From: Bacteroides caccae
Lineage (GTDB): Bacteria; Bacteroidota; Bacteroidia; Bacteroidales; Bacteroidaceae
Reading direction: 5' to 3'
Length of the DNA: 64,000 nucleotides
NCBI RefSeq assembly: GCF_002222615.2
Contig: NZ_CP022412.2
Location: forward strand, 2,976,001-3,040,000
Shown here: piece by piece, positions 8,992 to 15,376 of the stretch
Numbering within the stretch: the stretch's first letter is position 1
Layout: each line of letters opens with the position of its first letter
Notes under the pieces: model-generated
The model's database searches: none
Seen by the model: only the letters and a program-made list of their open reading frames with translations
What the model was told of the DNA's origin: nothing
Position numbers and translations under genes: made by a program

Positions 8992-9956
8992 GTTATTTTA
9001 TATTTGGCGGTTCAGGTTTTATCGGTACACACCTCGTTACTCTAATTAATAATCTATATCCGGTTACTCCAATTTATAATCTGGATATTGTGGAGAATAG
9101 CCATGAAGGTAAATCTACGTATATCAATTGTGATGTTCGTTCTGATATAAACGTTGATGTTCCGATTACCTCAGAAGACGTTATCTTTAACTTTGCAGCC
9201 GTTCATCGTACCCCGGGACATCCGGATCAGGCTTATTTTGAGACAAATATTCGTGGTGCGGAGAATGTATGCGCTTTTGCGGAGAAATTCGGGATAAAGA
9301 AAATCGTTTTTACCAGCTCCATAGCTCCTTATGGTGCAGCTGAAGATTTGAAAACAGAAGACACACTTCCTACTCCGAACACCCCTTATGGGATTTCTAA
9401 GTTGGTAGCCGAAAAGATACATACGGTCTGGCAGGCTAAAAAGCCGAACGAACGACAGCTTACTATTGTTCGTCCGGGTGTGGTATTTGGTAAAGGGGAA
9501 AACGGTAACTTTACTCGTTTGTATTGGGGGATCCGCGGCGGTAAATTCTTTTATCCGGGTCGTAAAGATACGATTAAGGCTTGTATTTATGTGAAAGAGC
9601 TGGTTCGCTTTATGCTCTATCGGTTGGAGAATCATAATGAAGGGGTAGAGTTGTATAACTGTACATTTGAACCGGCTTTTACTATTGAACAAATAGTTGA
9701 AACGATGAAAAAAGTTACGGGGATTCAGCGTACTATTGTCAAGGTGCCGGGAAGTCTTTTGCTGACAGCTGCAAGTATTGTGGGTCCGTTAGGAGGAAAA
9801 GCTTTAGGCATTTGTCCGGCTCGCGTCAAAAAGTTAATGATTTCTACTAATATCTGCGGAAAGAAATTGGCTGATTCTGGGTATAAGTTTCATTATACAT
9901 TTGAGGAAGCAATAAAGGATTGGTATAGAGATAATGATAATCTATACCTGAAATGA
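8988..9956 (+). CDS. NAD-dependent epimerase/dehydratase (extended SDR)
   Basis: Extended short-chain dehydrogenase of 322 residues. The dinucleotide-binding motif is GGSGFIGTH (residues 7-15), there is a serine-rich catalytic strand FTSSIAPYG, and the catalytic pair is Y134-x3-K138 in PYGISK. VRPGVVFGKGENGNF contacts the sugar nucleotide in this family. It probably makes or interconverts an NDP-sugar for capsule synthesis. The start codon overlaps the upstream glycosyltransferase stop (ATGA). It is the last intact capsule gene. In related loci a WecA/MraY-like initiating transferase often follows such an epimerase (from memory); none is present here. Confidence 0.88.
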   Translation: MSYFIFGGSGFIGTHLVTLINNLYPVTPIYNLDIVENSHEGKSTYINCDVRSDINVDVPITSEDVIFNFAAVHRTPGHPDQAYFETNIRGAENVCAFAEKFGIKKIVFTSSIAPYGAAEDLKTEDTLPTPNTPYGISKLVAEKIHTVWQAKKPNERQLTIVRPGVVFGKGENGNFTRLYWGIRGGKFFYPGRKDTIKACIYVKELVRFMLYRLENHNEGVELYNCTFEPAFTIEQIVETMKKVTGIQRTIVKVPGSLLLTAASIVGPLGGKALGICPARVKKLMISTNICGKKLADSGYKFHYTFEEAIKDWYRDNDNLYLK

Positions 9957-10065
9957 TTTTTTGAGAATGAAAGTGGTATAAAATAAAATGTTGAGATGTA
10001 ATTAGCACTTAGAGTGTTTGTATGTGAGATGAAGAGAATGTAGGTCCCTAGTTTCATGTTAACGC

Positions 10066-10179
10066 ATGATTCTCCTACATTACATAGATTGGAAAGAGTA
10101 CGACGGTACCTTTCCGGTCTATAACCCCGGCACCGGGGGGTATCCGGTGTTAATTTCCCACGATATCAACGGTCTGTGA
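10066..10179 (+). pseudogene. short ORF, possible gene remnant at the capsule boundary
   Basis: A 37-codon frame starts ATG at 10066 and contains YDGTFPVYNPGTGGYPVLIS, which looks like real protein (mixed hydrophobic and polar, Gly/Pro turns) rather than random AT-rich translation. The DNA turns abruptly GC-rich from about 10080, exactly where this stretch begins. No family is recognised. The most likely reading is the surviving end of a gene destroyed when the capsule cassette was exchanged; a functional microprotein is possible but unsupported. The 290-base gap between the epimerase and the amidase otherwise holds only hairpins. Confidence 0.3.
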
Positions 10180-10196
10180 AGATAGTTGATATTTTT

Positions 10197-10249
10197 AACA
10201 AAACAAACAGCTGCGGGAGACAGTATTACACTGCCTCCCGTAGCTGTTT
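10197..10249 (-). terminator. terminator hairpin after the amidase gene
   Basis: Arms 10206-10223 (AACAGCTGCGGGAGACAG) and 10231-10248 (CTGCCTCCCGTAGCTGTT) pair over 18 positions with two mismatches. Read on the minus strand the hairpin starts at the amidase stop codon and is followed by the T-rich stretch TTTGTTTTGTTAAAA. A convincing intrinsic terminator for the amidase-smalltalk-HU unit. Confidence 0.75.
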
Positions 10250-10661
10250 ATATATTAGAATACTCCTTTGTGCAGCTAAAGCACGGGCACTCCTTCATCG
10301 GATTCAAATCATGGTGCCCCACGATCAACGCTTTCGGAAACTGCCTGCGCAGTTCGCGTAATAGAGCCAGCAGGGAACCCCGTTGTTCAAGCGTTCGAGT
10401 ATCCTTCGGGCAACAGTCAGCATCCAGTCCTCCTTCGTAGCAGATACCTATCGAGTGGGAGTTGTGGTTACGGCAGTGTGCCCCGACCTTTTCGAGAGGA
10501 CGGCCACGGTGGATCTCTCCGTCGCGTGTAATGTAGAAATGATAGCCGATGTCGCGGAATCCCCGGTGGAGGATGTGGTCCAGTCGGCAGGCTTCCGCCG
10601 AAAGGGATTTCCCCTCCGGCGTGGCACTGCAATGAATGATAATCAGTGTGATAGTTCTCAT
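10248..10661 (-). CDS. N-acetylmuramoyl-L-alanine amidase (Amidase_2, T7-lysozyme-like)
   Basis: Predicted zinc amidase cleaving the lactyl-amide bond between muramic acid and L-alanine in peptidoglycan. The 137-residue protein shows IIIHCSATPEGKSL (first zinc histidine), HFYITRDGEIHRGRPLEKVGAHCRNHNSHSIGICYEGG (cited in part as the core Amidase_2 strand set), and GHHDLNPMKECPCF carrying the second histidine and the cysteine ligand. It has no signal peptide and phage-lysozyme length, so it may need another route to reach the wall. ATG at 10661 is chosen because it lies 4 bases after the stop of the smalltalk gene; a GTG at 10694 would overlap that gene. Amidases of this kind recur beside Bacteroides capsule loci. 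Confidence 0.87.
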   Translation of the reverse strand: MRTITLIIIHCSATPEGKSLSAEACRLDHILHRGFRDIGYHFYITRDGEIHRGRPLEKVGAHCRNHNSHSIGICYEGGLDADCCPKDTRTLEQRGSLLALLRELRRQFPKALIVGHHDLNPMKECPCFSCTKEYSNI

Positions 10662-10665
10662 CAGC

Positions 10666-10773
10666 TTACATACAGCTTTGCACTCCGAGCACACCCCCTA
10701 TGGCGGTGGCGACAGTAATGATAATTTTGAGAACCAGGCTCCATACGGAGCGGCGTGACGATGAATTGCTCAT
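10666..10773 (-). CDS. smalltalk family small protein (35 residues)
   Basis: A 35-residue frame, MSNSSSRRSVWSLVLKIIIT to a final GVQSCM. It has a basic serine-rich start, one hydrophobic helix with an IGGVLG core, and a cysteine two residues from the end. This matches what I remember of the Bacteroidales 'smalltalk' proteins, tiny membrane peptides normally encoded next to the amidase found here. Its stop is 4 bases before the amidase start and its own start is 25 bases after the HU-like stop, so the three are probably one transcript. Function is unknown; a membrane-active, holin-like partner for the amidase is a speculation suggested only by size, topology and position. Confidence 0.75.
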   Translation of the reverse strand: MSNSSSRRSVWSLVLKIIITVATAIGGVLGVQSCM

Positions 10774-10798
10774 AATTTATTTTTTTAAGGTTAAGAAA

Positions 10799-11281
10799 TT
10801 AGACTGACGGATCAGGAGTCACTCCACCGCCGCCCGGGTTGGGATTCGGCGTATTACCGGAACCACCTCCTTCGATAGTCGGCTTCTGATACTCCGCTTG
10901 CTGCTTCAGTTGGCTGTCGAGTTTCAGGTTGGTAGTCGAGAGGTTACCGGTGGCACGTGCTTTGAGGCGCATACCGGTGATATTCTTCTCCAACGAAAAA
11001 TCCTCCAGCGTTTCGGCTGCCTTACTGCGGATTCCCACACCGAAAATGGCGAGATCGTCAATTTTCACACTCTTGCCGTCGAGCAGCAATTCCTTGATAC
11101 AGTTCACCATGTCGGTGAGTACACCTTTGATGACACCGCTCGAATACGGTGAATTGTGTTTCGACATGTGTTCGGCGAGCTTGGCCAGATCGAATGTCTC
11201 GTCGCTTACCGCACGGGCGAACCACTTGCCCGCATTCACACCTTTCTTCTGCTGGTTCTGATAGATTTTGTAACGAATCAT
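10799..11281 (-). CDS. HU-family (HU-HIG-like) DNA-binding protein
   Basis: 160 residues from the ATG at 11281 (MIRYKIYQNQQKKGVNAGKW); an upstream start at 11308 adds nine residues without clear support. Residues 1-125 form the Bacteroidales HU/IHF-like domain: an N-terminal strand, the helical pair FDLAKLAEHMSKHNSPYSSGVIKGVL, then beta-arm-like stretches (VKIDDLAIFGVGIRSKA). The last 30 residues are a glycine/proline/asparagine-rich tail (GGGSGNTPNPNPGGGG). Such single-domain HU-like proteins are abundant in Bacteroides, often beside the amidase and DUF4248 genes. It likely bends DNA or acts as a local nucleoid protein. The gene is divergent from DUF4248 across a palindrome-rich gap. Confidence 0.83.
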   Translation of the reverse strand: MIRYKIYQNQQKKGVNAGKWFARAVSDETFDLAKLAEHMSKHNSPYSSGVIKGVLTDMVNCIKELLLDGKSVKIDDLAIFGVGIRSKAAETLEDFSLEKNITGMRLKARATGNLSTTNLKLDSQLKQQAEYQKPTIEGGGSGNTPNPNPGGGGVTPDPSV

Positions 11282-11342
11282 AACACTATAAATTAAAGGG
11301 TTAAACATATTGTCGTGGGGAGCTGTTTCCCTTCCGACGATA

Positions 11343-11350
11343 CAAAGATA
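11343..11350 (-). promoter_or_regulatory. putative -7 box of the HU-smalltalk-amidase unit
   Basis: Reads TATCTTTG on the minus strand, matching the Bacteroides TAnnTTTG box, 62 bases upstream of the HU-like start. No good TTTG is found at the expected -33 distance; that interval is instead occupied by overlapping palindromes (11376-11390). Confidence 0.5.
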
Positions 11351-11375
11351 ACACCCCGTAATCCCGGAAAATCAG

Positions 11376-11390
11376 TTGTATACAATTGTA
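11376..11390. promoter_or_regulatory. overlapping palindromes, operator-like
   Basis: TTGTATACAA (11376-11385) overlaps TACAATTGTA (11381-11390); both are perfect 10-bp palindromes. They sit at the place where the -33 element of the minus-strand promoter should be. A regulator bound here could control the HU-like operon and possibly the divergent DUF4248 gene. Two copies of GTCGGTTA (11401-11408 and 11421-11428) follow at a 20-base step. The function is inferred from symmetry and position only. Confidence 0.4.
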
Positions 11391-11466
11391 TGCGGTTGTT
11401 GTCGGTTAAGGACAGTAACGGTCGGTTATTCAACGGAAAAGCGTAGGAAATGTGAAGGCTTTTTGT

Positions 11467-11474
11467 TACATTTG
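11467..11474 (+). promoter_or_regulatory. putative -7 box upstream of the DUF4248 gene
   Basis: TACATTTG, a full match to the Bacteroides TAnnTTTG box, 27 bases before the DUF4248 start. The -33 region is not TTTG-like, so an activator or alternative -33 contact may be used. Confidence 0.5.
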
Positions 11475-11501
11475 TAGCTAATAATTTAAAACTTATCCAT
11501 T

Positions 11502-11720
11502 ATGAAAGAATTCACGATACGTGCTTATGGACGCATGGAACTGGCGCAACTTTATTCTCCCGAACTGACCGATATTGCCGCATATCGAAAGATGAAGAAA
11601 TGGATCGAACGGTGTCCCGGACTTCAGCAACGCCTGTATGATCTGGGCTACCAACCCGAACACCGTTCTTATACACCATTGGAGGTGAGAGTGATTGTGG
11701 ATGCATTGGGAGAACCTTAG
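11502..11720 (+). CDS. DUF4248 domain-containing protein
   Basis: 72-residue cytoplasmic protein recognised as DUF4248 from the layout FTIRAYGRMELAQLYSPELT, KMKKWIERCPGLQQRLYDLG and RSYTPLEVRVIVDALG. The helical arrangement with a C-terminal 'TPLEVRVIVDALG' helix resembles a small winged-helix or excisionase-like fold, which would suit DNA binding, but this is inference. It is monocistronic on the + strand, between the HU-like and DUF3987 genes on the minus strand, and ends in a long symmetrical hairpin. Family function is not established. Confidence 0.85.
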   Translation: MKEFTIRAYGRMELAQLYSPELTDIAAYRKMKKWIERCPGLQQRLYDLGYQPEHRSYTPLEVRVIVDALGEP

Positions 11721-11757
11721 AGGGATTCGCTTTAGGATAACAAAAGCACCGCTTTAA

Positions 11758-11804
11758 GACGGCTAAAGCATAGCTTTAAGCACTCTAAAGCTATGCTTTA
11801 CGTC
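11758..11804. terminator. long symmetrical hairpin between convergent DUF4248 and DUF3987 genes
   Basis: TAAAGCATAGCTTTA (11764-11778) and TAAAGCTATGCTTTA (11786-11800) are exact reverse complements with a 7-base loop, and GACG...CGTC extends the stem across a 2-base bulge. It is symmetrical, so it can serve transcripts from both sides. The GCTTTA hexamer also occurs at 11729 and 11751, making an iterated GCTTTA cluster rather than a simple terminator. No clean T-tract follows, hence the moderate confidence. Confidence 0.5.
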
Positions 11805-11879
11805 TTACAAGATACAACGTCTTACAACACACACTACTGTGGTTTCGGGTACAGCAGGTACACTTTTCCGGGGGCTCTC

Positions 11880-13715
11880 TTACGCACGCACACGCGCGCG
11901 AGCAATCATATAGTTTCCTTTGCCGTCTACGTGAACCAGATCTCCGTAGTCTACCAGACGTTTCAGCCAGATGAGCGCGGTGTTCTCCTTAATACCCATG
12001 ACAGCTGCCTGCTCTCGTACCTGTTTGCGGGTAAACGTGGTCCCCAGTTTCATGAAGAAAAAATCACGCTCGACGTTTGCCCGGCGACTGATTTCTGTGG
12101 GAGGAAGGAAAGAAAGTATATGCATGGCATGGCAGTAGAGGGGCTCGGCAAGTTGGAGCACCGCTTTGAAATCACTCGGAGTGATCTTGACATCCCAGCG
12201 GGTGATGATGCCGTCTTTGATATTGTCATCGGGAATCTCCTTGTCCGGAGTCAGGAGAGGGGTAGAAGATGCTTTGAGTTGATAGGGCTGTGCGCTTTCG
12301 AGCGCACGCAATACAGCCACTTCCGCCATGATACGGCATGTGTTGACACCCAGACGGGCCACGAAACTATACATCTCATTCCCGTTGGCTATACCCGAAC
12401 GGGTGAAAAGGGCAGAGAATAGAGTGTCAAATTCTTGTTTCTGCTCGTCGGTGAGCCGGAGTGTGTGGAGACCGTGTGCCTTCAGTAAGTCCAGTTTCTT
12501 TTTCCAATCCAATCCTATGGTGGTGAATATCTCTTCTATGTCTATGTCTCCTGTCGTAAACTGGCTTACCCACTGCCAGATACCGGGCATATAGTAGAAC
12601 AGTTGGCGGGAGAAAAGCCCGTTTTCCGCCGAAGGGATGAGGGCTTTTACCTGCGCCGGAGTTCCGGAAAGCAGGACGGAGAGGTAGCTTTTTTTAATTT
12701 CTCGGTATTCCTGGTCGGTACGGCGGTTGTAAGACAAACGGTCGTGGTCGAATGCTTTGCGCAGGGTGTCGCTCCAGTGTCCGTAATCCGATCCTATGGC
12801 GGTGGACAGGGTATCCGCTTCGGACTCACAGATAAATCCTGTTCCGTTGGCATCCATGATGTTTTGCAGAATGCCGGTGCCGGTATTGTTGCCCGCGATG
12901 AGGAACATTTTGTTGGCCGGTATTTGCGGGGCGTCTATTTTAGAACGTTCCTTGCCCATTGCTTCGTAGGCGGCTTTGGCTTTTTTGTAGGCTTTTATTT
13001 CTTCGGCCCATTCGGCGCGGAGCTGGTCATGGATAGGATCCACAAGCAGCCGTATGGATGACAGGGCACTTTTTCCGGAAGCAGGGAGAGCTATAATGAA
13101 ACTTTGCATGCAGGGGGACTGGAGTTTACCGCCATAAGGACACCGTACATACCGTTCCATGCAAGAACCCAGAGCGGTCAGTGCTCCCAATAGCATGACA
13201 TCGTTCTGTGCGTCGGTACTTCCGTAACTCATAATACGTTGCAGGAGTTCCGGCCAGTCGGCTGCCGGAAAGGTGGGTAGCGGCTGTTTGGGTTCGCTAC
13301 CCGGCAACAGTTCCTCAGACTCCGGACTCTCGCTATTGTATACCTTATTACGCGCGCACGTGTGTGCGGAAAGTTTTTGCGCTGTACCTGCTGTACCTTT
13401 TGTACCTGTCCGGCTGTTTGCAACCTCCTCTTTGCGGACGGTAACTCCTGCCGCTTCGGCGAGATAGAACACCGTGCCCAGATGCATATCCCCATGATTG
13501 GCAGTGAGTGCGTTGGAGAATATCCGTTCGGCGTGTTCGCGTTGGTATTTGGCGGAAACCCGGCACAAGCGGTGGAAAAAGTCGCGTCCCTCTTCGCCGC
13601 AATCGGTTGCAATGGCGAACGCCAGGTGTACGTATTCGATGTAAGTGGGGGCAATGTCAGCCTTGGCTGTTTCTACTGCCTCCGTGAGGCGGCGTAATGA
13701 TTCAAGTTCATTCAT
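11880..13715 (-). CDS. DUF3987 P-loop protein with N-terminal PriCT-2-like region
   Basis: 611 residues. Residues about 10-95 resemble a PriCT-2 primase C-terminal domain (EYVHLAFAIATDCGEEGRDF). Residues about 145-480 are DUF3987 with Walker A ALPASGKSALS (Lys 215, Ser 216) and a later acidic CESEADTLS segment that could supply a Walker B-like role. The C-terminal 60 residues (FTRKQVREQAAVMGIKENTA...GDLVHVDGKGNYM) look like a winged helix. The start overlaps the VirE_N gene stop by 4 bases, so the two are translationally coupled. Known or suspected role of the family: ATPase/helicase partner of a primase in plasmid, phage or satellite replication. Here no replication origin or integrase is visible, so a domesticated role linked to the capsule locus is possible. 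Confidence 0.83.
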   Translation of the reverse strand: MNELESLRRLTEAVETAKADIAPTYIEYVHLAFAIATDCGEEGRDFFHRLCRVSAKYQREHAERIFSNALTANHGDMHLGTVFYLAEAAGVTVRKEEVANSRTGTKGTAGTAQKLSAHTCARNKVYNSESPESEELLPGSEPKQPLPTFPAADWPELLQRIMSYGSTDAQNDVMLLGALTALGSCMERYVRCPYGGKLQSPCMQSFIIALPASGKSALSSIRLLVDPIHDQLRAEWAEEIKAYKKAKAAYEAMGKERSKIDAPQIPANKMFLIAGNNTGTGILQNIMDANGTGFICESEADTLSTAIGSDYGHWSDTLRKAFDHDRLSYNRRTDQEYREIKKSYLSVLLSGTPAQVKALIPSAENGLFSRQLFYYMPGIWQWVSQFTTGDIDIEEIFTTIGLDWKKKLDLLKAHGLHTLRLTDEQKQEFDTLFSALFTRSGIANGNEMYSFVARLGVNTCRIMAEVAVLRALESAQPYQLKASSTPLLTPDKEIPDDNIKDGIITRWDVKITPSDFKAVLQLAEPLYCHAMHILSFLPPTEISRRANVERDFFFMKLGTTFTRKQVREQAAVMGIKENTALIWLKRLVDYGDLVHVDGKGNYMIARARVRA

Positions 13716-14362
13716 TTTTTTATAGATTGAGAATTAATAATGTTACGAAATAATGCATCCGGATCGTAATTGAGGAAACAGGCCCTTACGAGGTCTTTTC
13801 CCGAACAGTCCACGCCTTTCGAGGCATTTCTGCCAGAATTGTCAGGTTCCGGGCCGTATGCCATTTCGACATACTGCATGGCTTTGTTCATACTTTCCGT
13901 GATATTTTGTGCTTCGTCTTCGGGATACAGCGTTCCGGAAGGGACGAAAGCCTTCACTCCCCGGCCGCTCGGACTGACATACGTGAGCACGGGGCAGAGG
14001 AAGGGATCATCGAATAGCAGACGGCGCATACTGACGGCTTCGTCGTAGGAGTCGAGGTTGTCCACATCTATCACGACCAGCCCGGAAGGGGATACGAAAC
14101 ACTTGCTGTTGCGGCGTGTGAAGGTGCCGCAGGGTGTCACGTAAGGCAGCAGTGTCGCTTTGGCAGTCCGCATGTCCGGAGCGTTGCGTACCTGAGCGGT
14201 CAGGAGTTTGAGATTCTCGTTGCAGGTAATCATTTGGAAGACCTGCTCCACGGAGACTTCGCAGAAGGGGAGGAGCGTGGGAGGAGTAACCATTCGTCCC
14301 TGTTCGTTCCTGACAGGAGCGATAGGTGGCATGAAATATGACATTCTGTACTGGTTTGGCAT
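13712..14362 (-). CDS. VirE_N (BT4734/BF3469-type) primase-like protein
   Basis: 216-residue protein of the VirE N-terminal family, related to archaeo-eukaryotic primases. The acidic catalytic motif is VVIDVDNLD (Asp 99 and 101), followed by YVSPSGRGVKAFV (120-132), the nucleotide-binding strand-turn of this fold, and a C-terminal CSGKDLVRACFLNYDP signature containing the conserved R-x-C-F/FxSYDP-like ending. It overlaps the DUF3987 gene by 4 bases. Together the pair is equivalent to a split primase-helicase of mobile elements. It is divergent from a tiny helix-turn-helix gene across a 173-base gap containing an inverted repeat. Confidence 0.85.
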   Translation of the reverse strand: MPNQYRMSYFMPPIAPVRNEQGRMVTPPTLLPFCEVSVEQVFQMITCNENLKLLTAQVRNAPDMRTAKATLLPYVTPCGTFTRRNSKCFVSPSGLVVIDVDNLDSYDEAVSMRRLLFDDPFLCPVLTYVSPSGRGVKAFVPSGTLYPEDEAQNITESMNKAMQYVEMAYGPEPDNSGRNASKGVDCSGKDLVRACFLNYDPDALFRNIINSQSIKK

Positions 14363-14458
14363 AATCTTTGTTGTTTACGGGTCAAAAACTTTTCTTCTTT
14401 CAAAACGTGCTTGATTTTCAAAACACGACGTGAAACTACGAAAAACAAAAAAATAGAC

Positions 14459-14478
14459 GGTTCTGATATGTCAGAACC
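14459..14478. promoter_or_regulatory. inverted repeat in the divergent gap, possible operator
   Basis: GGTTCTGA (14459-14466) and TCAGAACC (14471-14478) are exact inverted repeats separated by 4 bases, a typical dimeric-repressor half-site layout. It lies between the VirE_N start (minus strand) and the 47-residue HTH-like gene (+ strand, 58 bases downstream). It is too short and lacks a T-tract for a strong terminator, so operator is favoured. Confidence 0.45.
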
Positions 14479-14535
14479 AATGTGAAAATAAATAACATAC
14501 TAAGGTGTATTTTTAACAACTAATAGATATTGAAC

Positions 14536-14679
14536 ATGAAAAAGAACTTCAAACACGTCCTTCTAGGTACTTTTATCGATGAATCGCTTAAATGCGCAAA
14601 CTTGACAATGACTCACTTATGCAAAGAAACCGGTATGGGGAAAGCCAGCTATGAGAATATAAAAAAGGGGAGGATATGA
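14536..14679 (+). CDS. 47-residue HTH/XRE-like mini-protein
   Basis: A small frame beginning MKKNFKHVLLGTF. The stretch LTMTHLCKETGMGKASYENI followed by KKGR lines up with the helix 2-turn-helix 3 core of XRE/Cro regulators (T..eLak.tGmsk.t..niekGr). At 47 residues it holds little more than the DNA-reading helices, so it would have to dimerise or rely on a partner. Its TGA overlaps the ATG of the next small gene (ATGA at 14676-14679), a sign that both are translated. It is divergent from the VirE_N gene with an inverted repeat between them, which suggests local control of the primase operon. Family not firmly identified. Confidence 0.5.
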   Translation: MKKNFKHVLLGTFIDESLKCANLTMTHLCKETGMGKASYENIKKGRI

Positions 14680-14834
14680 AACTGCACTACTACGAATCCA
14701 TTCTGAACTTCTACTGTGACAGTCTGACAGAAGAGGAGCTGCTGGAGAAGATACGCGAATGGACACTGCGGTATCTCTGGTATAGAAAGAAGCGCGAGGA
14801 GGAGGAGGGAAACGAGAATACCCGTGTGCGATAA
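14676..14834 (+). CDS. 52-residue helical mini-protein coupled to the HTH-like gene
   Basis: Starts at the ATG overlapping the previous stop. The sequence begins MKLHYYESILNFYCDSLTEE, continues as an amphipathic helix (ELLEKIREWTLRYLWYRKKR) and ends in a charged EEEEGNENTRVR tail. No family is recognised. The four-base overlap, clean helical pattern and compact charge distribution favour a real gene over chance. As the partner of an HTH-like mini-protein it could be a dimerisation or anti-repressor subunit, but that is speculation. Confidence 0.45.
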   Translation: MKLHYYESILNFYCDSLTEEELLEKIREWTLRYLWYRKKREEEEGNENTRVR

Positions 14835-14907
14835 CGAAAACACAAAAAATAATGTTTGATTATACATAAAAAATACGGGGAATGCTTCGTAGTTCACAAA
14901 TAATGAT

Positions 14908-14915
14908 TAAATTTG
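14908..14915 (+). promoter_or_regulatory. putative -7 box of the rseC-rnf operon
   Basis: TAAATTTG matches the Bacteroides -7 consensus, 29 bases before the rseC start. A weak TTCG lies 18 bases upstream at 14886-14889. It is the only such box found before the seven-gene unit. Confidence 0.5.
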
Positions 14916-14943
14916 CCGCGATTTGTAATGTTGAGTTTGCAAA

Positions 14944-15369
14944 ATGACGAATAATACTATAAAGCATCTGGGTATTGTGGAAAACATACAGGGTTCTCAT
15001 CTGTCGGTGAGGATCGTTCAGACATCGGCTTGCGCGGCTTGCAGCGTGAAGGGACACTGTTCCTCGGCAGACAGCAAGGACAAAATCATAGATATAATTG
15101 ATACTGCTGCGGCTTCCTACCAGGTGGGGGAAAACGTAATGGTGGTCGGCGAAACGTCGATGGGAATGCAGGCGGTGGCCTTGGCATTCATTATCCCTTT
15201 CGTTCTTTTAATTTTTACATTGTTCCTTTTTATGGCACTGATAGAGAATGAACTGTATGCGGCACTTCTTTCTCTGGCTGTCCTTGTGCCTTATTACTAC
15301 ATTTTGTGGCTCAATAAAACGCGACTGAAACAAAAATTTTCATTTACTATAAAACCAATAAATAACTAA
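14944..15369 (+). CDS. rseC: SoxR-reducing/RseC-family membrane protein
   Basis: 141 residues. The N-terminal cytoplasmic domain has the conserved cysteines of RseC (SACAACSVKGHC: Cys 30, 33 and 39), likely a metal or Fe-S site. It is followed by two adjacent transmembrane helices (about 76-98 and 103-121) and a short basic tail. RseC proteins are encoded with rnf/rsx genes and influence reduction of SoxR-type or Rnf redox centres; the exact job in Bacteroides is not known. Only 7 bases separate it from rnfB, so it opens the Rnf operon. Confidence 0.88.
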   Translation: MTNNTIKHLGIVENIQGSHLSVRIVQTSACAACSVKGHCSSADSKDKIIDIIDTAAASYQVGENVMVVGETSMGMQAVALAFIIPFVLLIFTLFLFMALIENELYAALLSLAVLVPYYYILWLNKTRLKQKFSFTIKPINN

Positions 15370-15376
15370 GAACATT

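Noticed and set aside
10037..10081. Invertible promoter sites of the capsule locus
   Set aside because: Only 8-bp arms 29 bases apart at the 3' end of the locus; invertible promoters lie upstream of capsule operons and use longer inverted sites.
10176..10718. Plus-strand frames over the amidase region
   Set aside because: Antisense shadows of the amidase and smalltalk genes, with no independent support.
11793..13061. Plus-strand frames of 209, 88 and 152 codons
   Set aside because: Antisense to the well-supported DUF3987 gene and without family features.
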